Source: an uncultured archaeon (GTDB lineage: Archaea; Nanobdellota; Nanobdellia; Pacearchaeales; GW2011-AR1). From it: a stretch of DNA of 39,588 nt. The first letter of the stretch is position 1, and each line of letters starts with the position of its first letter. The notes below the pieces were generated by a model. That model did not search any database, was not told where the DNA came from, and saw only the letters and a program-made list of their open reading frames with translations. The position numbers were made by a program, and so were the translations under genes. The stretch lies in assembly GCA_902385625.1 (NCBI GenBank), contig CABMGE010000010.1, positions 1 to 39,588 on the forward strand. Direction: 5' to 3'. Positions 15,149 through 22,036 of this stretch are shown here, piece after piece.

Positions 15149-16387
15149 TCAAAATATCATTAGATAAACCATTGCAACTGAGAGCAGAATTATAATTATT
15201 GAAGATAACCAGATAATTATATTATAGATCTTTCCATTTTTATATTCTCCCATAAGATCATTTTTGTTTATTAAAATTAACATAAGTATTATTACAAATG
15301 GAAGTAAAATACCGTTTAATACTTGTGAGAAATACATTAGAGTTATAAGATTAAATCCAGGAATTAAGACAAATACCATTCCAAGAATTATCATTAACCC
15401 ATATAAACCATAAAATCTTCTTGCTTCTGAAAACTTTCTATTTACTCCAAGTTCCCAGCCAAATGCTTCTGAAACAGAATAAGCTGTTGATAATGGAAGA
15501 ATTGATGCTGCAAATAAACTTGCATTTAATAGGCCGAATGCAAATAAATATTCTGCATATTTTCCTGCTAAAGGCCCGAGAGCTAAAGCAGCATCAGAAG
15601 CAGTTTCAATATTTACTCCTGATTTAAAGATTGTTGCAGCAGTTGTTAAAACTATAAAAAATGCAACTATGACTGCTAAAAAACTTCCAACAATTACATC
15701 TATTCTTGAATACTTTAGTTCTTCTTTTTTAATTCCTTTTTCAACAATTGATGATTGCATATAAAACTGCATCCAAGGAGCAATGGTGGTTCCAATAATT
15801 CCAACTATTGCCATGATATAAACTTTTGAAAAATGAAATGTAGGAATAATACTTGCCTTTGCAACTATTGCCCAATCAGGTTTTACCATAAATCCTGAGA
15901 TTAGATATGCAATATAGAATACGCATGCAGCAAGAAACACCTTTTCTACTGACTTATAATTAGATTTTAAAATAATCCACCAGACAAATAATCCTGATAA
16001 AGGTACTGCAAAATATCTGGAAATTCCAAATATTTCCGATGCTGCAGCTATTCCTGCAAACTCTGAAATAGTATTTGTAATGTTTACTATTACCAGTGCA
16101 GACATTATAATAAAAGTCATCCTTAAGGAAAAGTTTTCCCTAATTAGATCTGCTAAACCTTTTCCTGTTACAACACCGAGTCTTGAACACATTTCCTGAA
16201 CAATTACGAGTAAAATAAGAACAGGAATTGAAATCCATAATAGGGTATATCCAAACTGAGCACCTGCAAGAGAATATGTAGCAATTCCTCCTGCATCATT
16301 GTCCACATTTGAGGTAATTATTCCAGGACCAATAACTGCAAGTATAACCAATAGACCTGCCAGCCTCTGTTTAAAATTGAGTTTCAT
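15149..16387 (-). CDS. NRAMP-related metal transporter, probably Mg2+-type
   Basis: A 412-residue integral membrane protein with about 11 helices and the NRAMP/LeuT-fold layout. Helix 1 has DNDAGG where NRAMP Mn2+/Fe2+ carriers have DPGN. The helix 6 motif is TIAPWMQFYMQS in place of the usual MPH motif. Loss of the DPGN Asn and of the metal-binding Met recalls the NRAMP-related Mg2+ transporters (NRMT), as I remember them. It lies 8 bp downstream of a gene whose MgtE_N and CBS domains are the Mg2+-sensing part of MgtE channels. That makes Mg2+ the likely substrate. Classic NRAMP Mn2+/Fe2+ uptake is the alternative. Confidence 0.85.
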   Translation of the reverse strand: MKLNFKQRLAGLLVILAVIGPGIITSNVDNDAGGIATYSLAGAQFGYTLLWISIPVLILLVIVQEMCSRLGVVTGKGLADLIRENFSLRMTFIIMSALVIVNITNTISEFAGIAAASEIFGISRYFAVPLSGLFVWWIILKSNYKSVEKVFLAACVFYIAYLISGFMVKPDWAIVAKASIIPTFHFSKVYIMAIVGIIGTTIAPWMQFYMQSSIVEKGIKKEELKYSRIDVIVGSFLAVIVAFFIVLTTAATIFKSGVNIETASDAALALGPLAGKYAEYLFAFGLLNASLFAASILPLSTAYSVSEAFGWELGVNRKFSEARRFYGLYGLMIILGMVFVLIPGFNLITLMYFSQVLNGILLPFVIILMLILINKNDLMGEYKNGKIYNIIIWLSSIIIILLSVAMVYLMIF

Positions 16388-16395
16388 TTTAAGTC

Positions 16396-17676
16396 TTACT
16401 TCCTATCAAGGTTATTGTTATGATTATTTACAAGTCTTTTATATTTTGAAATTCTTTGGGTCTTTATTCTCTCAGGGATCATTGCCTCTATTATGTTATT
16501 TACCCTTATTATTCCCACAATCTTTTTGTCTTTATCTATAACCGGAAGTGCAAGAAGGCTGTATTTTGACATTATATTAAATACTTCATCCAGATCAGAG
16601 TCAACATTTACAGTCATAATATCTCTTTTTATCAATTTTGAAACTTCATCTCCTGGTTTTGCAAGAATTAAATCTCTTAAGGAGATAACTCCTTTTAGAC
16701 GATTATCCTTGGACTTCACATAAAGATAAAAAACATGTCTAGGTTTTGGCATTTCTTTTCTTATGTATTCCATGGATTTTTTAATTGTAAAGCCTTCTGG
16801 AATTGACAAAAACCTTGTTGACATTAAAGAACCTGCTGTTCTTTTTTCATAACTAAGAACTTTTTTTACTTTTGCACTAATTCCTGGTTTCATAAGTCTT
16901 AGAACTTTTACATTATTTACAGAAGGCATCATATTGAGAATTGCTGCTGCATCATCATTTGGAAGAGTCTCAAGCATTTTTGCGAGTTTTTTAAATGTAA
17001 GAGTTTTGAAAAAAGTTCTTTGATCATCTGGTTGCGAGGTTAAAAGAGTTTCTGCAGCTTTTTGCCTATCTAAACTATTGAAAATCATTTGTTTTTCCTC
17101 TAGATTCAAATCCCTGATCATATCTGCAATTTCTGCCGGATGAAGCTTGTTAATTCTTTCTCTTTTTACTTTTAGCTTTATTCCCTTTTTATCATCTGAA
17201 AGTTGCGCAACATCTTTCCAAAGAATTATATCTTCTTGTTTTTTTAAGGGGATAAAACCAAGTCCAAGTCTTCTTAATAATCCCTTAGTACTAATATCAA
17301 CTCCTACAATAATTAGTTTATTTCCTGTTCTACCCAGAAGTATATCATTCACGCGAATAACTCTTGCTCCGTTAATGTCCATTAACTGTTTATCAATTAC
17401 CTCTTTTAGGGTTTTATTGCAAACATCACAAAATTTTACTTTTTTAAACTCCTCATTTAAATAAATCTCAATTGGTGAAGGATCTTTTGGTTTGTCTCCA
17501 ATTTCTAAAATATATTTCCATGGAATCATTTCTTTTATTCCATTGACCTCTATCACTACTCCAGAAATTATTGCATAACGGTCTTTATCTGTAAATGCCA
17601 AATCTTTTACATAACCGATTCTTCTATTGGTTTTGTCTATTACAGGCTTTCCAATTAATTTGCTATAGTATAACAT
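16396..17676 (-). CDS. PRC-barrel / MgtE_N / CBS regulatory protein
   Basis: A 426-residue soluble protein. Residues 1-165 hold two PRC-barrel-like modules (GKPVIDKTNRRIGYVKD; VIRVNDILLG). About 178-285 is an MgtE N-terminal superhelix (LHPAEIADMIRDLNLEEKQ; LLETLPNDDAAAILNMM-type repeats). About 290-415 is a pair of CBS domains (MSTRFLSIPEG; DIMTVNVDSD). In MgtE channels the N and CBS domains bind Mg2+ and close the pore, but this protein has no membrane part. It precedes the NRAMP-related permease by 8 bp and most likely gates or senses for it. The start (ATG at 17676) has GGGG just before it. An inverted repeat lies upstream in the divergent promoter region. Confidence 0.88.
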   Translation of the reverse strand: MLYYSKLIGKPVIDKTNRRIGYVKDLAFTDKDRYAIISGVVIEVNGIKEMIPWKYILEIGDKPKDPSPIEIYLNEEFKKVKFCDVCNKTLKEVIDKQLMDINGARVIRVNDILLGRTGNKLIIVGVDISTKGLLRRLGLGFIPLKKQEDIILWKDVAQLSDDKKGIKLKVKRERINKLHPAEIADMIRDLNLEEKQMIFNSLDRQKAAETLLTSQPDDQRTFFKTLTFKKLAKMLETLPNDDAAAILNMMPSVNNVKVLRLMKPGISAKVKKVLSYEKRTAGSLMSTRFLSIPEGFTIKKSMEYIRKEMPKPRHVFYLYVKSKDNRLKGVISLRDLILAKPGDEVSKLIKRDIMTVNVDSDLDEVFNIMSKYSLLALPVIDKDKKIVGIIRVNNIIEAMIPERIKTQRISKYKRLVNNHNNNLDRK

Positions 17677-17714
17677 ACCCCTTTTATTTTCAAATTTAGA
17701 TTAAAAATTATAAA

Positions 17715-17773
17715 ATAGTAGATATAATAAAGCTTTCCATGATGAAAAAAGAAAAATTCATGTATTCTACTAT
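17715..17773. promoter_or_regulatory. Nested inverted repeats in divergent promoter region
   Basis: ATAGTAGA (17715-17722) pairs with TCTACTAT (17766-17773). Inside, CATGA (17739-17743) pairs with TCATG (17758-17762). The element sits between the Mg2+ operon (minus) and a small plus-strand gene and abuts a TATAAT-like stretch on the minus strand. It could be an operator for metal-dependent control, but no regulator is identified. Confidence 0.4.
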
Positions 17774-17810
17774 ATATTTTACAATAGTTTAGCTTTTATA
17801 ATAACAATAG

Positions 17811-17818
17811 TTATAAAT
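17811..17818 (+). promoter_or_regulatory. TATA box for the 80-residue orphan
   Basis: TTATAAAT lies 21-28 bases before the ATG at 17839, suggesting a leaderless mRNA. Confidence 0.5.
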
Positions 17819-17838
17819 GAAAAATACATTATTTTAAA

Positions 17839-18081
17839 ATGAAAGTTAAGGTAAAGAAGCTCCATTCAAAAGGCCTTGTAAGAATAGAAGGTAGTGGAGA
17901 AATAAAAGAAGTTCTGATACATAGTGATATGTTTGATGCTGAAAAAGGCAAAATATCTTTATGCTTTCGAGGCCATAATAGTTCAGGAATTGTTGAACTG
18001 ACTGAAAAAGAAGCAAATGACTTGTATAAAACACTTGGTTCTAAGATAAATCTCATCAAAGATATAAAGATAATAAGATAG
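17839..18081 (+). CDS. Small orphan protein, 80 residues
   Basis: Not recognised. It is predicted to be mostly beta at the N-terminus (VKVKKLHSKGLVRIEGSG, EIKEVLIHSD, KISLCFRG, SGIVELT). One helix (EKEANDLYKTLG) and a final strand follow. No membrane segment or metal motif is seen. A clear TATA box and base use like its neighbours support a real gene. It lies 73 bp before the ABC exporter gene, which has its own TTTTTAAATT box at 18118-18127, so the two are probably separate transcripts. Confidence 0.65.
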   Translation: MKVKVKKLHSKGLVRIEGSGEIKEVLIHSDMFDAEKGKISLCFRGHNSSGIVELTEKEANDLYKTLGSKINLIKDIKIIR

Positions 18082-18154
18082 AAAAAGTTTTCTTATAAAA
18101 TCAGACGTTAGAGAAGATTTTTAAATTAATCTTGGTTTAAGGAAGAGATGTTCT

Positions 18155-19939
18155 ATGGAAAAACAAAAGAAAACTATTAATTTTAAGTACAATCTAAAGG
18201 TTTACTTTAGTATTCTTAAAAAGTATAAAGGGATTTTTTTATTAATTCTTATTTTTGCTGCACTTATGGAATCAAGAGTTGTAATTGATAGATATTTATT
18301 TAAAATAATTATTGACAAGGGAACTGATTATAACAATGGAATTTTGACACTACGGTCATTTAAATCATTATTAGTTATTATTGCAATAATTTATATTTTT
18401 ATAATAATTTTTAATGCAGTTATTCGATGGTTTAATCTTTATTTCGTAAATAAACTTGAGGGAAATCTTATATATGACTTAAAAAGAAAATATTTTGATC
18501 ATATAATTAGTCTGGATCATGGTTTCCATGTATCTCATAAAACAGGAAGCTTAATATCGAGGCTTTCAAGAGGCGGGGGAGCCACAGAAAGGTTAACTGA
18601 CTCAATTGTATTTAACTTATGTCCTTTAATATTTGAATCAATTATCGCAGTAAGCTCTATTTTATTTTTTGATCATGTCTCTGCCCTAATAATTTTTGTT
18701 ACGACGATTGTATTTATTAGCTACAGTTTTTTTATACAAAGATTTTCTGAATCTACAAATCTTGAAGCAAATTATGCAGAAGATATAGAAAAAGGTAATA
18801 CTGCAGATATTTTTACAAATATTGATTCAATACAGTATTTTGGAAAGGAAGAGACAATAAAGAAGAAATTTGAAAGTCTTGTTAGCAATACCAGGCAAAA
18901 AGTTGTTAAAAACTGGAATATATTTAATTGGCTTGATTCTGGACAAAGCTTAATTTTGGGACTTGGAATATTCACTCTTGTATTTTTTTCAATTTCAAAA
19001 TTCCTCGCAGGAGGCATAACTCTTGGAACTCTTGCATTTATTTATACAATATTTTTGTCACTAATCGGAAATATGTATTCTTTTGTTGGAGGCCTTCGTG
19101 GATTTTACAGATCAATGGCAGATTATCAAGATTTATTTGAATATGGTAAAATCGAAAAACAAATAAAAGACCTGCCAACTGCAAAAAAACTTGTAATAAA
19201 AAATGGGGATGTTGAATTTAAAAAAGTAGACTTTAATTATGGAAAAAGAAAGATATTTGAGGATTTTAATTTAATAATTCCAAGAAATAAAAAAGTAGCT
19301 TTTGTAGGTCACTCTGGAAGCGGAAAGACAACCTTAATTAAATTATTGTATAGAATGTATGATATAAATGATGGAGAGATAAAAGTTGATGGGATTGATA
19401 TAAGGGACGTAAAACAAGAATCTCTTAGAAGTGAAATGTCAATTGTTCCACAAGAGTGCATATTGTTTGATGATACTATATACAATAATGTTGCATTTTC
19501 AAGTCCAAAAGCCTCAAAAGAAGAAGTAATGGAAGCAATTAAATTTGCACAACTTGATAAAATAATAAAAAGCTTTCCAAATAAAGAACAAACAATTGTT
19601 GGAGAGCGCGGAGTTAAACTTTCAGGAGGAGAAAAACAAAGAGTTTCAATTGCAAGAGCAATTCTTGCAAATAAAAAGATACTTGTTCTTGATGAGGCTA
19701 CATCTTCACTGGACTCACAGACTGAACATGAAATTCAGTCTGACTTGGAAAAACTAATGAAAGGAAGAACCTCAATCATAATCGCTCACAGACTTTCAAC
19801 AATTATGAAAGCAGATATTATTGTTGTTATGAAAAATGGAAAGATAGTTCAAAAAGGAACACATAATCAACTAATAAAAGAGCCTGGAGAGTACAGACAT
19901 TTATGGAATTTGCAGAAGGGCGGATATATTAAATCATGA
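18155..19939 (+). CDS. ABC exporter, fused membrane and ATPase domains
   Basis: A 594-residue half-transporter of the MsbA/ABCB exporter type. Residues 20-320 contain six membrane helices. The ATPase follows with Walker A GHSGSGKTT (385-393, Lys391), a Q loop (VPQECILF), signature LSGGEKQR (489-496), Walker B ILVLDEATSSLDS and an H loop AHRLST. It works as a homodimer or heterodimer, exporting lipids, peptides or drugs; the substrate is not predictable. It stands alone on its strand with a TATA-like box 28-37 bases upstream. No peptidase or precursor peptide gene is next to it. Confidence 0.93.
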   Translation: MEKQKKTINFKYNLKVYFSILKKYKGIFLLILIFAALMESRVVIDRYLFKIIIDKGTDYNNGILTLRSFKSLLVIIAIIYIFIIIFNAVIRWFNLYFVNKLEGNLIYDLKRKYFDHIISLDHGFHVSHKTGSLISRLSRGGGATERLTDSIVFNLCPLIFESIIAVSSILFFDHVSALIIFVTTIVFISYSFFIQRFSESTNLEANYAEDIEKGNTADIFTNIDSIQYFGKEETIKKKFESLVSNTRQKVVKNWNIFNWLDSGQSLILGLGIFTLVFFSISKFLAGGITLGTLAFIYTIFLSLIGNMYSFVGGLRGFYRSMADYQDLFEYGKIEKQIKDLPTAKKLVIKNGDVEFKKVDFNYGKRKIFEDFNLIIPRNKKVAFVGHSGSGKTTLIKLLYRMYDINDGEIKVDGIDIRDVKQESLRSEMSIVPQECILFDDTIYNNVAFSSPKASKEEVMEAIKFAQLDKIIKSFPNKEQTIVGERGVKLSGGEKQRVSIARAILANKKILVLDEATSSLDSQTEHEIQSDLEKLMKGRTSIIIAHRLSTIMKADIIVVMKNGKIVQKGTHNQLIKEPGEYRHLWNLQKGGYIKS

Positions 19940-20000
19940 GATTATTAAGAAATTCAAAAACCTTTATAAACGCTGATGACCTAATTTAGATAGGTGAAAT

Positions 20001-20555
20001 ATGGTAGATATAAAAAATCTTGTTTTAGGTGTTGCAATATTTATTCTTACATTGTCAGTTGGAATTTATGGTATTAGCACTATTTATGGCAAAGCTCCAC
20101 AGTATAATGATTATTGTCCTTCTATATCAACTCAAGAGGAATGTATTAATGCCAGTGGCAAATGGATACAAAATACTTATATGGGGGATCCTGGTTTAAA
20201 ACCAATTCCTGCTGAAGGAGGATATTGTGAATATAGTTATACAAATTGTCAAAAGAAACTTGATAATGCGCAAAAAATCCATTCAAGGAAAGTGTTCTTC
20301 ATTGCTATTCCATTGGGAATTATTATAATTGCTATTGGTGCATTGGTATTTGGACTTGTAAGTGTTGGTGGAGGACTTATGCTTGGAGGAGTTGGACTTA
20401 TACTCTATGGAGTTGGTTCTGTATGGAATTATGCTGATGAATTAATAAAATTTATAATTTCTTTAATTGGACTTATTGCAGTAATTGCACTTGCATATTA
20501 TGCCAATTATAAATGGAGTATGTTTGGAAAGAAAGAAATTAAAAAAAGAAAGTAG
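20001..20555 (+). CDS. Membrane protein with Cys-containing outer loop
   Basis: A 184-residue protein. One membrane helix (about 8-28) is followed by an outer loop of about 65 residues with four cysteines in CPSISTQEEC-x-x-A-x-GKW and GGYC-x5-NC. Then come three hydrophobic helices (about 97-118, 120-140 and 148-168) and a basic tail. The loop pattern (Cys, six to eight residues, Cys, then GKW) recurs in many small archaeal surface proteins, but I assign no function. GGTGA at 19993-19997 and a TTTATAAA box near 19966 support the start. Confidence 0.7.
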   Translation: MVDIKNLVLGVAIFILTLSVGIYGISTIYGKAPQYNDYCPSISTQEECINASGKWIQNTYMGDPGLKPIPAEGGYCEYSYTNCQKKLDNAQKIHSRKVFFIAIPLGIIIIAIGALVFGLVSVGGGLMLGGVGLILYGVGSVWNYADELIKFIISLIGLIAVIALAYYANYKWSMFGKKEIKKRK

Positions 20556-20572
20556 AATTTTATTATAATAAT

Positions 20573-20582
20573 TATTATAAAG
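20573..20582 (+). promoter_or_regulatory. TATA box for aspartate-semialdehyde dehydrogenase
   Basis: TATTATAAAG lies 21-30 bases before the ATG at 20603. Confidence 0.5.
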
Positions 20583-20602
20583 CCTGAATTTTATTAGAAA
20601 TT

Positions 20603-21736
20603 ATGACTGAAAAAATACCTGTTGGAATTTTAGGTGCAACTGGAATGGTTGGCCAAAAATATATTTCTTTACTTGAAAATCATCCATGGTTTTCTGTTAA
20701 TTATGTTGCTGCTTCTCCTGAAAGTGCTGGAAAAAAATATTCTGATGCTGTTTCTGGAAGATGGCATATGCAAAAAGATATTCCAAATGGAGTTGAAAAA
20801 CTTGTTGTTGGCAATGCTAATGATTTTAATTCTGCGATAGACAAATGTGCATTTGTATTTTCAGCATTAGAGTTAAAAGATAAAAAACAGTTAATGACAT
20901 TGGAAGAAGAATATGCAAGAGCAGGATTTCCTGTTGTTTCAAATGCATCTGCTCATAGATGGACTGAGGATGTTCCAATGATAATTCCTGAGATAAATCC
21001 AGAACATACAGATATTATTCGAGATCAACAGAAAAATCATGGTTTTAACAAAGGATTTATTGTTGTAAAACCAAACTGCTCTATACAAAGCTATCTGACT
21101 CCTGTTTATGCATTAATCAATCAAGGCTATGATGTTTCTCGACTATTTATTACAACAATGCAGGCTGCTTCTGGAGCTGGGCACCCTGGAGTTTCTTCTC
21201 TTGACTTAATAGACAATGTTATTCCCTATATTGGTGGTGAAGAAGAAAAAACAGAAAAAGAACCATTAAAAATCCTTGGACAAATTGAAAATGGAAGATT
21301 TGTAAATTATAATAAACTTGAGATTTCTGCTCATTGCAACAGAGTTCCTGTATATGATGGGCATACTGCTTGTGTAAGTTTAGAACTTAGGAGTAAAATT
21401 GGTATAACTCCTCCTTATACTAGCCAGATTATAGAAAAGCCTTATATTGATCTTGATTATTTTATTAAAATCTGGAATAATTTCAGATCAGTCCCACAAG
21501 AATTAGAATTGCCATCTGCTCCAAAAAGACCTATAATCTATAAAACTGAAAATGACAGGCCTCAGCCTAGAAAAGACAGAGACCTCGAGAATGGCATGGC
21601 AGTCTGTGTTGGAAGACTTAGAAGAGACCCTGTTTTTGATATAAAATTTGTAGGTCTTTCTCATAATACTGTTCGTGGTGCTGCAGGTGGCGGAATTCTT
21701 AATGCAGAACTTTTGAAAGCTAAAGGATATATATAA
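20603..21736 (+). CDS. asd: Aspartate-semialdehyde dehydrogenase
   Basis: A 377-residue enzyme of the archaeal/fungal ASADH branch. It reduces aspartyl phosphate to aspartate semialdehyde with NADPH, feeding threonine, methionine, lysine and isoleucine synthesis. It shows the NADP loop GILGATGMVGQ (8-18), the catalytic Cys159 in KPNCSIQ, the QAASGAGHPG loop, the HCNRVPVYDGH segment with its active-site His, and a C-terminal RGAAGGG. The closely related malonyl-CoA reductase has the same fold and cannot be excluded from sequence alone, but ASADH is more likely. It precedes leuA, so two amino-acid genes lie together, though a 300-bp gap with its own promoter separates them. No aspartate kinase is in the window. 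Confidence 0.93.
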   Translation: MTEKIPVGILGATGMVGQKYISLLENHPWFSVNYVAASPESAGKKYSDAVSGRWHMQKDIPNGVEKLVVGNANDFNSAIDKCAFVFSALELKDKKQLMTLEEEYARAGFPVVSNASAHRWTEDVPMIIPEINPEHTDIIRDQQKNHGFNKGFIVVKPNCSIQSYLTPVYALINQGYDVSRLFITTMQAASGAGHPGVSSLDLIDNVIPYIGGEEEKTEKEPLKILGQIENGRFVNYNKLEISAHCNRVPVYDGHTACVSLELRSKIGITPPYTSQIIEKPYIDLDYFIKIWNNFRSVPQELELPSAPKRPIIYKTENDRPQPRKDRDLENGMAVCVGRLRRDPVFDIKFVGLSHNTVRGAAGGGILNAELLKAKGYI

Positions 21737-21761
21737 ATTGGCTTCGCCAGAGAAGAAAAGC

Positions 21762-21794
21762 AATTTTTATACAAAATAAATTTGTCTAAAAATC
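21762..21794. repeat. 33-bp stem-loop repeat, copy 1
   Basis: A 12-pair stem: ATTTTTA pairs with TAAAAAT and ACAAA with TTTGT, with one T-C mismatch between them. A similar 33-bp element lies at 30052-30084. Within the stem two pairs differ between copies and both stay paired. It lies in the 3' region of asd after a TGGC-TTC-GCCA mini-hairpin (21739-21749). The rest of the gap up to the leuA leader holds two GC-richer hairpins and a TATA box. Confidence 0.65.
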
Positions 21795-21840
21795 AATTAT
21801 TATTGGCATAATAACTTATTAAACTAAATAAAAATTCCAA

Positions 21841-21867
21841 CTGCATCGAGGTGCAGGGTATTCACCC
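21841..21867. repeat. Two adjacent GC-rich hairpins upstream of the leuA leader
   Basis: CTGCA-TCGAGG-TGCAG (21841-21856) is followed at once by GGGT-ATTC-ACCC (21856-21867, sharing one G). They are notably GC-rich for this region and sit upstream of the TATA box, so they are not part of the leuA transcript. They may end transcripts from asd or bind a regulator. Confidence 0.4.
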
Positions 21868-21889
21868 ATTTGAATCAAATAAAGAAAAA

Positions 21890-21897
21890 TTTAAATA
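21890..21897 (+). promoter_or_regulatory. TATA box for the leader peptide / leuA transcript
   Basis: TTTAAATA lies 22-29 bases before the leader ATG at 21919. The 13 bases ATTTAAATAGTTC recur exactly at the promoter near 23613. Confidence 0.6.
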
Positions 21898-21918
21898 GTT
21901 CTGGTTATTATTTATAAG

Positions 21919-21981
21919 ATGGCTAAAAAAATTTGCAATAAAAGCGAACTTTCTTTAGCTTTGCTTCTGCTGCTATTATGA
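21919..21981 (+). CDS. Leucine-run leader peptide upstream of leuA
   Basis: A 20-codon ORF reads MAKKICNKSELSLA followed by six consecutive leucines, then TGA. Eight of 20 residues are Leu, written with five different codons (CTT, TTA, TTG, CTG, CTA), so it would sample several Leu tRNAs. It starts directly at the expected transcription start (TATA box 22-29 bases upstream). It ends 55 bases before leuA, and a stem-loop starts at its stop codon. This is the design of amino-acid attenuator peptides of bacterial leu operons, in which ribosome stalling at Leu codons alters RNA folding. The ORF is below the usual gene-calling length. Its role is inferred from sequence and position. Confidence 0.7.
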   Translation: MAKKICNKSELSLALLLLLL

Positions 21982-22004
21982 AGATAGACTAAGGTCCTTC
22001 TTCA
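21979..22004 (+). promoter_or_regulatory. Stem-loop overlapping the leader stop, possible attenuator
   Basis: TGAAGA (21979-21984) pairs with TCTTCA (21999-22004). Inside, GAC pairs with GTC around TAAG, separated from the outer stem by a 2x2 internal loop. A ribosome stalled in the Leu run would cover the 5' arm. A T5 run (22029-22033) lies just before the leuA start. GAAG at 21980-21983 could also pair with CTTC at 22019-22022, giving a rival structure. Confidence 0.5.
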
Positions 22005-22036
22005 GTACATAAATTAAACTTCTAAATGTTTTTACA

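Noticed and set aside
17739..17792. 17-codon ORF in the divergent Mg2+ promoter region
   Set aside because: It has a TATA-like stretch upstream but no distinctive composition, and it lies within the inverted repeats. It is too short to separate from chance.
21841..21867. T-box or riboswitch upstream of leuA
   Set aside because: The GC-rich hairpins do not carry the T-box consensus and lie upstream of the TATA box, so they would not be on the leuA transcript.
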